A DNA stretch of 64,000 bases from Plazaster borealis (Eukaryota; Echinodermata; Asteroidea; Forcipulatida; Labidiasteridae). Every line of letters begins with the position of its first letter. Within the stretch, counting starts at the first letter, position 1. The notes under the pieces are model-generated. The model did no database searches. It saw nothing but the letters and a program-made list of their open reading frames with translations, and was not told where the DNA came from. Both the position numbers and the translations under genes were made by a program. The stretch is taken from positions 5,857,501-5,921,500 of the forward strand of contig CM037461.1 of assembly GCA_021014325.1 (NCBI GenBank), written 5' to 3'. Of this stretch, positions 11,153-20,875 are shown piece after piece.

Positions 11153-11174
11153 AATCTTTTGCCTGCAAAAGATT
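11153..11174. repeat. Palindromic micro-repeat, 22 bp
   Basis: Perfect arms AATCTTTTGC / GCAAAAGATT around CT, in the spacer between the integrase start and the end of the late gene. An imperfect AACTTTTCT-type unit with an A-run adjoins it. Confidence 0.85.
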
Positions 11175-11177
11175 AGT

Positions 11178-11609
11178 TTACTTAACAATCATATAGGCTG
11201 CGAAAGAAGTAACTCCAAGCCCCATGATAACGAAAGCGATTTCGCGATCACGTTGCTCTGGGGACGGCAAGTAGAAATCTGAGAGTTTGGGTTTTGGTTC
11301 TTCTAGCGTGGGGGTCATTGAATCACTGTCAGCTATAAGATTGTACTGGCGAATAACTTTATCAACATCGCGGAAAGTGTGGACGGCATGTCCTTGGCGG
11401 CGAAGCTCTTCATTAACCCAGTCTAGGCGTTCGGCCCGCTTGCGTGACCATTCAGACTGCGCAGCTTGAAGTTGTTCTACAGCCTTGTCATGTCGTTTTC
11501 GCTTTTCATCGGCACCTGGATCACGCATCATCGAGAACAGAAAATATGACTCAGAGAACGCAAGTGCGTCCACGACCGTTCCGCCAACAAGCATTACAAT
11601 AGAAGCCAT
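11178..11609 (-). CDS. Late protein of unknown function (SPEQRDREIAF family), copy A-1
   Basis: 143 codons, apparently intact. It has an N-terminal hydrophobic segment (ASIVMLVGGTVV), then a charged helical middle (KRHDKAVEQLQAAQSEWSRK) likely to be coiled coil, then KLSDFYLPSPEQRDRE and a C-terminal hydrophobic segment (IAFVIMGLGVTSFAAYMIV). This suggests a small membrane-associated virion or assembly protein; the function is not known. Copy B has a single version at 50029-50475, with a palindrome inserted in the middle. Confidence 0.6.
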   Translation of the reverse strand: MASIVMLVGGTVVDALAFSESYFLFSMMRDPGADEKRKRHDKAVEQLQAAQSEWSRKRAERLDWVNEELRRQGHAVHTFRDVDKVIRQYNLIADSDSMTPTLEEPKPKLSDFYLPSPEQRDREIAFVIMGLGVTSFAAYMIVK

Positions 11610-11634
11610 CTTTCAAAACAAACTTTTGTTTAAT

Positions 11635-12027
11635 CTAGTTTTCGTATACGAAAGCGATTTCGCGATCACGTTGCTCTGGGGACGGCAAGTAGAAATCTGA
11701 GAGTTTGGGTTTTGGTTCTTCTAGCGTGGGGGTCATTGAATCACTGTCAGCTATAAGATTGTACTGGCGAATAGCTTCATCAACATCGCGGAAAGTGTGG
11801 ACGGCATGTCCTTGGCGGCAAAGCTCTTCATTAATCCAGTCTAGGCGTTCGGCCCTCTTGCGTGACCATTCAGACTGCGCAGCTTGAAGTTGTTCTACAG
11901 CCTTGTCATGTCGTTTTCGCTCTTCATCGGCACCTGGATTACGCATCATCGAGAACAGAAAATTTGACTCAGAGAACGCAAGTGCGTTCACGACCGTTCC
12001 GCCAACAAGCATTACAATAGAAGCCAT
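11635..12027 (-). pseudogene. Tandem duplicate of the SPEQRDREIAF late gene, truncated
   Basis: Nearly identical to 11178-11609 up to EIAFV, where it stops (VYEN) because the duplication joint lies in a palindrome ending TATACGAAAG. It therefore lacks the C-terminal membrane segment. The unit repeats about every 418 bp, and the joint uses the shared CGAAAGCGATTTCG/TACGAAAG sequence. Confidence 0.75.
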
Positions 12028-12155
12028 CTTTCAAAACAAACTTTTGTTTAATCTAGTTTTCGTATACGAAAAACTTTTCTATAGAAAAGTTTAGATAAGT
12101 TTAATTATATAAGTAATCTGTTGTGTTCAAAGTAAAACTGTTGTATTCAAAAGAT

Positions 12156-12394
12156 TTACGTTAATATGTCTGCAGGAAGTATCCCCTGCTTGACAAGCAT
12201 GTCTTTAGTTGCCATAGCTAGGCCAACATCTAGTATGACCATGCCAACATCATACGGCGCAAAGTCCAACTTTGGAGTAACACCTTTTATGATTTTTTTA
12301 CCGAGAGTAGCGTATCCTACGGCAAGTCCACTCACTACCGCGGAGTGGTACGCCAATTAGCAAGCTGTTTACCATCAGTACTGGGGGTAGTCAT
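12156..12394 (-). pseudogene. Small membrane protein (PYDVGMVILDVG family), frameshifted
   Basis: Counterpart of the 79-codon gene at 49687-49926. The start is ATG at 12394. One T is missing near 12355, so the first residues (TTPSTDGKQLAN) are out of frame with the conserved body GYATLGKKIIKGV and APYDVGMVILDVGLAMATKD. The hydrophobic centre suggests a membrane segment. The function is unknown. Confidence 0.6.
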
Positions 12395-12416
12395 TTTTTA
12401 TGCAAGTAGAAGATTG

Positions 12417-12992
12417 TTATTGCATATAATGAGGATTAGTTTGTTCGTCTAATATGTTTTTCTTCAATTTTTGCTCGTCAAAATTAGGCTCAAACTTTTC
12501 TGTAGAAAATCTTTTGCTTGCAAAAGATTGTTTGTTTGCAGACGAACTTAAAGTTTTCGGATGCGAAAGATTAGCATATACCACAGCTCCAACAGCTAAA
12601 ACAGCTCCCGCAAGGAGCAAATAATCTTTTGCCTGAAAAAATCTTTTGCCTGCAAAAGATTGGTTTAGGTTAATTTTTGATTGCGATGAGGTCTCACTTT
12701 CATGTTCGTGGTCGCACCGATAATCTTTTGCCTGCAAAAGATTGTTTGGATTCAGACTATCTTCAGAAAAATTAGGCTTGAGACTCTGTTTGGCCTTTCG
12801 CAGCTGCTCTTTCAGCGCTTCTTGTTTTGCTTTTCTAGCTGCTGCACCTTTGTGACCAGCCTCAACTTTTTTTGGATCTTTAGTCACTCTCTTGACTTTT
12901 AACGGCGTTGATGTCGTCTCTAGGTCTTGCGCTGCTGTCATCTCCAGAGCTTGTGTTGCTTCTGTCGATGTCGTTTCCAAGTTTTGTGTCAT
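12417..12992 (-). CDS. Basic protein with one TM segment, expanded by palindromes (copy A)
   Basis: 191 codons, open throughout. The N-terminal part is acidic and Thr-rich (NLETTSTEATQALEM). Next comes a strongly basic stretch (GAAARKAKQEALKEQLRKAK), then a membrane segment (YLLLAGAVLAVGAVVYA). Several stretches are translated palindromic repeats: NLLQAKDY, SFAGKRFFQAKDY and SFASKRFSTEKF. Copy B (49149-49661) has some at other places. It overlaps the upstream gene by about 113 bp in another frame, as in B. Possibly a DNA-binding or virion protein; that is inference. Confidence 0.6.
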   Translation of the reverse strand: MTQNLETTSTEATQALEMTAAQDLETTSTPLKVKRVTKDPKKVEAGHKGAAARKAKQEALKEQLRKAKQSLKPNFSEDSLNPNNLLQAKDYRCDHEHESETSSQSKINLNQSFAGKRFFQAKDYLLLAGAVLAVGAVVYANLSHPKTLSSSANKQSFASKRFSTEKFEPNFDEQKLKKNILDEQTNPHYMQ

Positions 12993-13600
12993 CTAAACTT
13001 TCGTGTACGAAAGTTTTACTTATACGATCTTTAGACGTGTCTTTAAATTGACAGTGCTTAGCAGTTGTCATCGCTGCTGTTAGCGGAGCTAAGTACATCC
13101 CATAGCGATAATACAGCTCGCAGCAGGCTGTCGTCAGCGCATGTCCGACAAAGGGGTCCTCCTCGAGGTTTATGACGAGCTGGGGCTTATTTTCGGGTGG
13201 AATGGGTAGAAATGTGCTAGCCGCAAGTGCATACATCTGCAGCGCAGACGCCCCGAGGGTTTTTGTCATTGAGGCCCCTAGTCGTGCCTCATAGCGGCCA
13301 TAGTGCTTAGAGATCTCGTCATCGCTCATCACGTCAAGTTGTGCAAGGGTTAGTCGGGTTCCTATATATTTTAGGGCTGAGCCGCCAGCCACAATTGCAG
13401 CCAGACGGGTCCGTTTTTGGCAATCTTTTGGCTGCAAAAGATTATCTTTTGCAGCAGGCAAAAGATTTGCTGAATCTTTCGTAGACGAGGTGCAGCTCAA
13501 ACTTTTGTGTCTACAAAAGTTTTGTTTAGTGTCGAGACGGGGCTTTCGTCGGGAACCTCTTGCAACAATTGGTCGATCACATCATCGCAATTTATAATCC
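12880..13600 (-). pseudogene. Late protein (SDDEISKHYGRYEARLG family), start lost and frameshifted
   Basis: The conserved body (LTLAQLDVMSDDEISKHYG, ALQMYALAASTFLPIPP, EDPFVGHAL, CELYYRYGMYLAPLTAAMTT) matches 48552-49261. In copy A the start codon ATG has become ATA, so the N-terminal NCDDVIDQLLQEVPDES part is joined to the upstream small gene. A palindrome near 13500-13520 carries two extra bases that shift the frame. A second palindrome region supplies NLLPAAKDNLLQPKD. The function is unknown; its position beside the packaging ATPase suggests a structural or assembly role. Confidence 0.6.
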
Positions 13601-13609
13601 AATCTAAAC

Positions 13610-13850
13610 TTTTCTGTAGAAAAGTTTCAGGCAAAAGATTCTGTGAGCAAACAAACTTTTGTATACGAAAGTTTACTTTTGAGATCAAACTTATTCTCTG
13701 TATAAGTTTATGCATTATTCTGCGCTTGAGTCTAACAGATTCTACAAACAACATAACAACCACTGCTAGCTGTATAGTTTGTATGGCTAGCTGTGTTTGC
13801 TCCCACATAAAACTTTTGCTTAATCTTTTGTCTACAAAAGATTAGCTTAG
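13610..13850 (-). pseudogene. Very small membrane protein (MWEQTQLAIQ), extended by palindromes
   Basis: It starts at ATG 13808. A hydrophobic segment (LAIQTIQLAVVVMLFV) is followed by a basic tail (RLKRRIMHKLIQR). In copy B the equivalent gene (48406-48513) ends at a TAA supplied by a palindromic repeat. In A the frame continues through several repeats toward the next gene. Further palindromes fill 13820-13845. Confidence 0.5.
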
Positions 13851-13910
13851 CAGGCTATTAAGCTATGTTAACAATTGATAAGCAACCGGCTGAGCAGTCT
13901 TAAGTATAAG

Positions 13911-14546
13911 CTAAGCATGTTTAGCTTTAGATAGCTGCTGTCTAAGCAGATCTCGCTCCTCTCTCGTCGGAACAACGTCATTCTCTCGCAGGCAATCTTC
14001 AAAAGAGTCTCTGTCCTTGCAGTGGAAGAGCCCTATCCACTTAGTCTGCTCGCGGAGGTCCTTAAGAACCGAGTTGTACTTCTGAGTCAAGACCCACACA
14101 GATTGTGAGGCGTGGCGCCCCGAGAACGCAAGTTCAGACAGCATGTCTTTCTTTTTGGTCAGAGCTTTACTAGCTGAGCAGTCGTCGATGATGTACAATG
14201 TCGGTTCGCCAGCAAAAATTGAGTAGAAAGCTCGCAAGCACTTTTTAAGCCGATCCCCAGGGTCGACGATATAGACCTCCGGGTCTGTCCACACCCAGGA
14301 TCGCTCGTGGTACGTTTTGTTCCAACGAATTGTGGGGCAGAGTATGACAATGTGCAAAATTGCGCCGCAGTAGTGATCTTCGAGGAGGTCTAAGATAAAG
14401 ATTGTTTTCCCACAGCCAGTCTGGCCACAGATGATGGCCGAGTGGGGTAATCTTTCGTCTACGATAAAACTTTCGTCTACGGAACAAACCTTTGTTGACG
14501 AAAACTTTTGTTTAGGTTTAGTAGAGCGTACTGATATATCGGCCAT
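13911..14546 (-). CDS. atp: Genome-packaging ATPase (FtsK/HerA, A32-like), copy A
   Basis: 211 codons from ATG 14546, which lies inside the end of MCP (29-bp overlap, conserved in B). Walker A is GQTGCGKT and Walker B is TLYIIDDCSA; a TQKYNS motif follows. Members of this family pump DNA into icosahedral capsids. The segment between the N-terminal SVRSTKP and the conserved PHSAIICGQTG is made of palindromic repeats (FSSTKV, VDESFIVDE) and differs from copy B. The C-terminus ends at a TAG where B has AAG, losing about 22 residues. The ATPase core looks intact. Confidence 0.85.
   Translation of the reverse strand: MADISVRSTKPKQKFSSTKVCSVDESFIVDERLPHSAIICGQTGCGKTIFILDLLEDHYCGAILHIVILCPTIRWNKTYHERSWVWTDPEVYIVDPGDRLKKCLRAFYSIFAGEPTLYIIDDCSASKALTKKKDMLSELAFSGRHASQSVWVLTQKYNSVLKDLREQTKWIGLFHCKDRDSFEDCLRENDVVPTREERDLLRQQLSKAKHA
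14450..14515. repeat. Palindromic repeats inside the ATPase frame (copy A)
   Basis: Consecutive partial or full units with CTTTCGTCTACGA, ACTTTCGTCTACGGA and TTTGTTGACGAAAACTTT patterns. They encode the variable linker before the Walker A domain. Confidence 0.75.
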
Positions 14547-15779
14547 TTTCGATGTTGAGCTGAGCATCCATGATAACATACAAATACATGTTCAATGTGC
14601 CCGCCGTTTCTGCATTTTTGGTGATCTGGACTGTGACCCCCTCACTTGCATTTTCTATGCGCCGGCCGCTGCCATGCAGTGAGTCATCATCGTTGCTTCT
14701 CAAGTCCAGCCATAGGCCGTACTTTGTTGTCAAATACTCTCCTACCGTTACATCAGCTAATGCTAAGTCTTTGGTGACCATTGAAGTCGTGGGGTGGCGC
14801 TTGGTTGAAGGGCTGCTAGCGAAGTACTTTCGAACTTCATCCCACTGTTGGTACCCGCGCATACCCTGGGCATACAACTGGTTTGGCTTCCCCTCGACTA
14901 TGACCTCAACTTTTCCGATATTGGGGTTATAGAACGATTCTGTATTTCGGTTAAACGCGGTCGCCGCTCCAGCATCCTCGAAGAGCATGAGTATTCCCTT
15001 AAAGCTTCGGGCTGGAACATTAAGACTGACGTTCCACAGCGTATCGCTCTTGTTGAGGGTGACCTTGCGGTGGCGCAAAATGCGGTCATACAGGATGGCA
15101 ACTCGCGTAGTATACTGGTTGTGAATCATTCGGGCTAAGTTTGGCTCGCTCATAATTTCAAACTCGAGAGAGATGTTGTCGATGACGTAGCTAGCATCTG
15201 TATCACCTGTTGCCATTATAACGCGGCTGTAGTCATTAAAGGTAAGCTCGTACTCCAATCGGTCACCAAGACCTGACTGGAAGAACGGCATGTGGCTCTC
15301 CAACAGTTCAAAGTCTAGTGGAATGCTGAATATGTTGCTGTATGCATCTGCAACAGCCTTGTCTTGCGCCGTAGAACCATCACCATCTCCAGCGCCCACC
15401 CACACCTGAGACCGGCGCTCTCCCAACGTTTTCCAAAGGTCGGTGTAGCAGCCGATAACATCGCTGTCATCTATAGACATGACCTCATTACCACTGATCC
15501 TGATTGTCTTTTTCTTCACAACGGCTTAGCCAAGGTTTTGAACCACTGTTCGATTGTCGTCGGTCGAGGTCAGGGCGATGGTGAATGCGAGGCGGGCTGT
15601 TCCAGGAACAATCACATCCTGGGCGCCAAGGTTGGGAAAGCGGACCAAGAGCTGCTGATTTTGGTCGATAGTGGAGGGGTTGTTGGTTACAACCACGCTC
15701 TGCCGTATGCCTTTGATCCGAGTGGATCCCGCAGGCTTCTAAGAGGATTCAGTTTGCGCCCGTACTTTGACGATGCCAT
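14518..15779 (-). pseudogene. mcp: Major capsid protein (double jelly-roll), copy A
   Basis: The same protein as 46376-47679, with conserved blocks such as IRISGNEVMSIDDSDVIGCY, MPFFQSGLGDRLEYELTFN, MRGYQQWDEVRKYF and NMYLYVIMDAQLN. In Polintons this gene encodes the hexon-like capsid protein; the assignment rests on family resemblance and its position next to the ATPase. Damage: one G lost near 15722, a CAA to TAA change near 15525, and an internal in-frame loss of 15 codons after RRSQV. The ATPase start overlaps its 3' end. Confidence 0.75.
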
Positions 15780-15785
15780 TCAAAC

Positions 15786-15885
15786 CAAACTTTATATTTT
15801 GTCTACAAAAGATTATCTTCAAAGTTTGTGTGTATTAAACCTTGGCGAGTGTTTAATATAAGTAAAGTTAACTTTTGTATTCAAT
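15786..15885. promoter_or_regulatory. Divergent intergenic region MCP / coiled-coil gene
   Basis: About 100 bp between the starts of two divergent late genes. It contains a TTTTGTCTACAAAAGATTA half-palindrome and TTTAATATAAGTAAAGTTAA. Copy B has the same layout (46299-46375). It is a plausible shared late promoter, inferred from position only. Confidence 0.35.
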
Positions 15886-16991
15886 ATGGCAGAAGGTGGC
15901 TTTGAAATGAACGATTTTAATGCACCCGAAAAACAACCAGAAGGCGAAGAAGACACCAGTTTTACTTTTCCTGAACCTCCTTTCGAGGCACCATTAGATG
16001 GCGAGAACAGCGAGACCGTTTAGTAGATGCTTTCTATACGGAGACAGATCGTACCTACAACCTCCGGCCTACAATCAAAGACTACGAGCGGTTTGAGGTC
16101 GACAAAGATGGCAAAACTCTTAACTGGGTAGAAGGTGATAAAAAGATCCGGCTAAGCGCTACTAAAGGCTCCACAAAGTTTTTGGGGTTGAGTACCATTA
16201 CCCAAAATGTTGGCTCTGGGGGCGCAAGAGCCATTCGAAATTCTCTCAACCTGCCTGGGTACGACAGTACACTGCGTCGTCTTTCTCCACCTACCCTTCA
16301 CGAGTAAGAAAAGGTTGCTGATAAAGCACAAAATGCAGCACAAGCAAATGATGATGTACTAGATGAATTGATTCATGATTACTTTAGCACGTCAGCTATT
16401 GACCAATCTTTTGCAAACACAAGATTTACTGAGGAAGATAATATTTTGCCTATGAGAGAGATTCTAGGGCTCGACAAAGCCCTGAAAACTTTGCTTGGCA
16501 CGAAAGCGGTGCAAGAGAGCAAAATAGTTTCTCTCCAGCAGCTGATCGAGGGCTATCGCGAAGAGCTTAAGCAACCCGGAACAACCGAGCGAGTGGACCA
16601 AATCGAACGTGAAATTACAAAAGCCGAAGATAATCTCGCAGCGGTTCGAGACAGCGTTGATGTCCTCAACCAACAACTTCGGTCACAGTTCCGCCAAATT
16701 CGTGAGACCATATCTAGCGTTCTAGATAAAAACAAATCTCTGGCCGATCGGCTACGGACTCTGTTCCGCGAGCAGGGTGTGACCATAGCCAGCATTATCA
16801 CTGCACTGGGCTTTGCCATCAGCACTCTGGTTCTTGCCTTGACTGGTGGGTCAGCTGGCGGGGTTACACCACCAACACCTCCCACACCTCCCGCAAGTAA
16901 AGATGGGGTAAAGGAGTGGGCGAAAAAACATTTGCAAGCTCTCGGGCGCCTTCTAGCCCAATTAGCTGGAAAGGCTGCAGCCGCACTACCT
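15886..16991 (+). pseudogene. Coiled-coil/membrane late protein, truncated and fused (copy A-1)
   Basis: Start MAEGGFEMNDF, as in the intact 431-codon gene 45003-46298. About 85 bp is missing near 16008, a stop follows the GEN segment, and CGA has become TAA near 16305. The coiled-coil and hydrophobic parts (NPVTIASIITALGFAI-like, VKEWAKKHLQALG) remain. At about 16991 (AAAALP) the gene is joined in antisense to the 3' part of the WCATTGCG late gene; the rest of both genes is deleted. Confidence 0.75.
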
Positions 16992-17499
16992 TTTGGTCGA
17001 TATTCTGCCGCCAGTCGGTGTGCGGTGAGACACCAAACTCCGCGCAAATTTGCTCATATGCCCTCTGGTTGTATGGGGTATCAGAGGCATCCCAAGTGTC
17101 ATCCTGTATGAGTGGCACCTGCATCTCTTCAAGAATCATTCGCACCTGGTAGTATACGTGAAAGCGGTAGACTGATCGCACCATCGGGACCTTAGAGCTA
17201 AGATGGTCTTCTGCAGAGACACCGCACCCTGTGGTAGCACACCACACTGCAAAGTTAATCTTATTTTGCCAAAATTTCATCGGGTTTGAGCTCCACGTGT
17301 CCACTACATCATCATTTTGTACGTGTGGCAGCCTATACCGCTCCGCCGACAATATATCCGGAAAGACGGTGTCAAAGCTCGCCGCCCCCGTATCAACCTG
17401 TACTGTAACATTTTGCAATACGGGTTGGGATTTTGCGGAGTATACCCCACCTGTTTGGTAAGATGCATCTGTGTTAAAGCTATAAGCTTGGTTAGACAT
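16991..17499 (-). pseudogene. WCATTGCG-motif late protein, 3'-truncated (copy A-1)
   Basis: It starts at ATG 17499 (SNQAYSFNTDASYQTGGVYS). It contains SSNPMKFWQNKINFAVWCAT and VYRFHVYYQVR, then runs at about 16991 into the antisense of the coiled-coil gene. The second half, known from copy B (44160-44929), is missing. Part of the segment just before the joint (AEFGVSPHTDWRQN) is in turn missing from copy B. Likely a virion protein; identity not established. Confidence 0.65.
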
Positions 17500-17572
17500 A
17501 ACTGCACAAACTTTGTTTGCACGGTTTAAGTTATACTCGTATAAGTTCAAAAGATTATTTGCAAAGTTCGCT

Positions 17573-17957
17573 ATGTTTGTTACACAAACCTATATTCAAA
17601 AGAGAGAAGCGCCGCTCCTCCAACCCGCAATTAACAATATTAATGGTAAACTCTGTGTTGCCCTAAGAGAGTTGCATTTAAAAAAAAAAACACTCTTGAT
17701 GTTGACTCTATTGTTCATCTTAAGTTTGACCGTATTAATAATCTTAGTTATACCTCGATTACAGTTGTTCGAGGAATGTACACCTTTGAAGATATACAAC
17801 TGTTTTTCGAAGAAAATATACCCCAAATAGAACTCCGAATGAACAAAACAACGGGGTTTGTCAGTATCAATGTCAGGAGTGGTTCTATGTATTTTAAATT
17901 TGATGACGCAATGTGTTCACCATTGGGCATTCTCTCTAATCTTTTTGACGATCGTTG
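17573..17957 (+). pseudogene. Penton-like protein 1, 5' fragment (copy A-1)
   Basis: It starts at ATG 17573 (FVTQTYIQKREAPLLQ). An A-run near 17680 shifts the frame relative to the downstream GMYTFEDIQLFFEENIPQ segment. The fragment ends at the tandem-duplication joint. The fuller copy is 19435-20123. Confidence 0.6.
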
Positions 17958-18853
17958 AGGTCGACAAAGATGGCAAAACTCTTAACTGGGTAGAAGGTGA
18001 TAAAAAGATCCGGCTAAGCGCTACTAAAGCCTCCACAAAGTTTTTGGGGTTGAGTACCATTACCAAAAATTTTGGCTCTGGGGGCGCAAGAGCCATTCGA
18101 AATTCTCTCAACCTGCCTGGGTACGACAGTACACTGCGTCGTCTTTCTCCACCTACCCTTCACGAGTAAGAAAAGGTTGCTGATAAAGCACAAAATGCAG
18201 CACAAGCAAATGATGATGTACTAGATGAATTGATTCATGATTACTTTAGCACGTCAGCTATTGACCAATCTTTTGCAAACACAAGATTTACTGAGGAAGA
18301 TAATATTTTGCCTATGAGAGAGATTCTAGGGCTCGACAAAGCCCTGAAAACTTTGCTTGGCACGAAAGCGGTGCAAGAGAGCAAAATAGTTTCTCTCCAG
18401 CAGCTGATCGAGGGCTATCGCGAAGAGCTTAAGCAACCCGGAACAACCGAGCGAGTGGACCAAATCGAACGTGAAATTACAAAAGCCGAAGATAATCTCG
18501 CAGCGGTTCGAGACAGCGTTGATGTCCTCAACCAACAACTTCGGTCACAGTTCCGCCAAATTCGTGAGACCATATCTAGCGTTCTAGATAAAAACAAATC
18601 TCTGGCCGATCGGCTACGGACTCTGTTCCGCGAGCAGGGTGTGACCATAGCCAGCATTATCACTGCACTGGGCTTTGCCATCAGCACTCTGGTTCTTGCC
18701 TTGACTGGTGGGTCAGCTGGCGGGGTTACACCACCAACACCTCCCACACCTCCCGCAAGTAAAGATGGGGTAAAGGAGTGGGCGAAAAAACATTTGCAAG
18801 CTCTCGGGCGCCTTCTAGCCCAATTAGCTGGAAAGGCTGCAGCCGCACTACCT
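17958..18853 (+). pseudogene. Coiled-coil/membrane late protein fragment (copy A-2)
   Basis: Second copy of the 16096-16991 segment, without a start. It has the same TAA near 18168, the same QSFANTRF palindrome-derived stretch and the same antisense fusion at about 18853. Confidence 0.7.
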
Positions 18854-19361
18854 TTTGGTCGATATTCTGCCGCCAGTCGGTGTGCGGTGAGACACCAAAC
18901 TCCGCGCAAATTTGCTCATATGCCCTCTGGTTGTATGGGGTATCAGAGGCATCCCAAGTGTCATCCTGTATGAGTGGCACCTGCATCTCTTCAAGAATCC
19001 TTCGCACCTGGTAGTATACGTGAAAGCGGTAGACTGATCGCACCATCGGGACCTTAGAGCTAAGATGGTCTTCTGCAGAGACACCGCACCCTGTGGTAGC
19101 ACACCACACTGCAAAGTTAATCTTATTTTGCCAAAATTTCATCGGGTTTGAGCTCCACGTGTCCACTACATCATCATTTTGTACGTGTGGCAGCCTATAC
19201 CGCTCCGCCGACAATATATCCGGAAAGACGGTGTCAAAGCTCGCCGCCCCCGTATCAACCTGTACTGTAACATGTTGCAATACGGGTTGGGATTTTGCGG
19301 AGTATACCCCACCTGTTTGGTAAGATGCATCTGTGTTAAAGCTATAAGCTTGGTTAGACAT
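18853..19361 (-). pseudogene. WCATTGCG-motif late protein, 3'-truncated (copy A-2)
   Basis: Second copy of 16991-17499 with the same truncation and fusion. It differs at a few residues (for example VRRIL versus VRMIL). Confidence 0.65.
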
Positions 19362-19434
19362 AACTGCACAAACTTTGTTTGCACGGTTTAAGTTATACTC
19401 GTATAAGTTCAAAAGATTATTTGCAAAGTTCGCT

Positions 19435-20123
19435 ATGTTTGTTACACAAACCTATATTCAAAAGAGAGAAGCGCCGCTCCTCCAACCCGCAATTAACAAT
19501 ATTAATGGTAAACTCTGTGTTGCCCTAAGAGAGTTGCATTTAAAAAAAAAAACACTCTTGATGTTGACTCTATTGTTGATCTTAAGTTTGACCGTATTAA
19601 TAATCTTAGTTATACCTCGATTACAGTTGTTCGAGGAATGTACACCTTTGAAGATATACAACTGTTTTTCGAAGAAAATATACCCCAAATAGAACTCCGA
19701 ATGAACAAAACAACGGGGTTTGTCAGTATCAATGTCAGGAGTGGTTCTATGTATTTTAAATTTGATGACGCAATGTGTTCACTATTGGGCATTCTCTCTA
19801 ATCTTTTTGACGATCGTTGGTTCCAAGGAAGAGTAGATGGAATTAGACCCTCAAGGTTCCATACTCCTAACCTGGTTTCTATACACCTCAATCAACTTTA
19901 TGCGACTTCTAGTATTATTGATGGCGCCCCCTCGTCGCTGCTAACCGTAACCCCGTTCAAATCTGAAAGCAGTGTAAACGTTAACCTTGCTTACCCTATG
20001 TACAAAAAACTTAAAGCAGAACACATATATAAACTAAACTTTCTCGTGTTAGATGAATATGGTAAAGATATGCGTGACAATCCTATCTCTATGACTGCAG
20101 TACTTGAGATTAGGCCTGTCTAG
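19435..20123 (+). pseudogene. Penton-like (single jelly-roll) protein 1, frameshifted (copy A-2)
   Basis: About 229 codons from ATG 19435 to TAG 20121. Conserved blocks are GMYTFEDIQLFFEENIPQ, LVSIHLNQLYATSSIIDGAP and NPISMTAVLEI. It is paralogous to the following gene, which has YIHLDQLSTASNIVDSAP and NPITVVLEI. This family is common in invertebrate Polintons and I infer a minor capsid (penton) role; the fold is not proven here. An 11-base A-run near 19545 breaks the frame in the N-terminal part. Confidence 0.55.
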
Positions 20124-20164
20124 TAGATGCGTCTGTGTTAAAGCTACAAGCTTCTTTGGTATAA

Positions 20165-20200
20165 CTGCATTAACAATCTTTCGTAGACAAAAGATTAGTT
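20165..20200. repeat. Palindromic micro-repeat before penton-like gene 2
   Basis: AATCTTTCGTAGACAAAAGATT-type unit, imperfect, immediately 5' of ATG 20201. Copy B has its counterpart at 42835-42856. The position is compatible with a promoter or terminator role. Confidence 0.7.
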
Positions 20201-20875
20201 ATGTTTGTGACACTAACCGATATTCAAAATGAAGAAGCGTCGCTTCTCCAGACTGTAATCGATAATACAGATGGCAAGCTCTACGCTGCCCTCAGAGGTT
20301 TGCATTATGAGGTTGGCCATCGCAATATTGGGTCTTCGGCTGGAATTTTGTGGCGTTCTACCTCGGATGATAAACCTCGAAAGATTATGATCCCTGCTGG
20401 ATTATATACCTTTGAATACCTACAAAATCTGTTCACAAAAGAGCTGCCCCAAGTATCGGTCGAGATAGATAAAGCAACAAATCTGGTCATGTTCAGCATT
20501 CCAACGGGCAGCGCCATAAAAATGCCCTCTGATATACGCCGCCTGTTGGGTGTTCACGAAAAAGGTTGGATTGATGGGGAATACCAGGGGGACAAACCCA
20601 TTAACTTCGATATTCACAAGTGGGTATACATACACCTTGATCAACTTTCTACAGCCTCCAACATCGTTGATAGCGCTCCTTCAACACTACTAGCCATAAC
20701 CCCAGCCGCACCCAAAGGTGTTATAAACATTAATCCTATTTATCCTATGTACAAAAAACTTGAGGTTGGGCACATACATCAATTGAACCTTCGCGCGTTA
20801 GATAACAATAACCTGTTGCTACAAAACCGTAGAAACCCCATAACTGTTGTGCTTGAAATTCGAGAAAATGCCTAA
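20201..20875 (+). CDS. Penton-like (single jelly-roll) protein 2, intact in copy A
   Basis: 224 codons, no break seen. Blocks are DGKLYAALRGLHYE, GLYTFEYLQNLFTKELPQ, DIRRLLGV, WVYIHLDQLSTASNIVDSAP, NPIYPMYKKLEVG and a final VVLEIRENA. It is a paralogue of the preceding gene, so the pair arose by gene duplication before A and B separated. The stop overlaps the next start (ATGCCTAA), implying a transcriptional or translational unit. Role inferred as minor capsid protein; the family is known from Polintons but its structure is not demonstrated here. Confidence 0.6.
   Translation: MFVTLTDIQNEEASLLQTVIDNTDGKLYAALRGLHYEVGHRNIGSSAGILWRSTSDDKPRKIMIPAGLYTFEYLQNLFTKELPQVSVEIDKATNLVMFSIPTGSAIKMPSDIRRLLGVHEKGWIDGEYQGDKPINFDIHKWVYIHLDQLSTASNIVDSAPSTLLAITPAAPKGVININPIYPMYKKLEVGHIHQLNLRALDNNNLLLQNRRNPITVVLEIRENA

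Larger units (their letters stand above)
16096..17957. repeat. Tandem duplication unit 1 (1,862 bp)
   Basis: It is repeated directly at 17958-19819 with only about half a dozen mismatches seen. The joint shows TTG microhomology (16093-16095, 17955-17957, 19817-19819). The unit contains the fused coiled-coil gene, the truncated WCATTGCG gene and the 5' part of penton-like gene 1. Confidence 0.9.
17958..19819. repeat. Tandem duplication unit 2 (1,862 bp)
   Basis: Direct copy of 16096-17957. Visible differences are few (for example CATTTTGC/CATGTTGC and AATCATTC/AATCCTTC), indicating a recent duplication or gene conversion. Confidence 0.9.
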
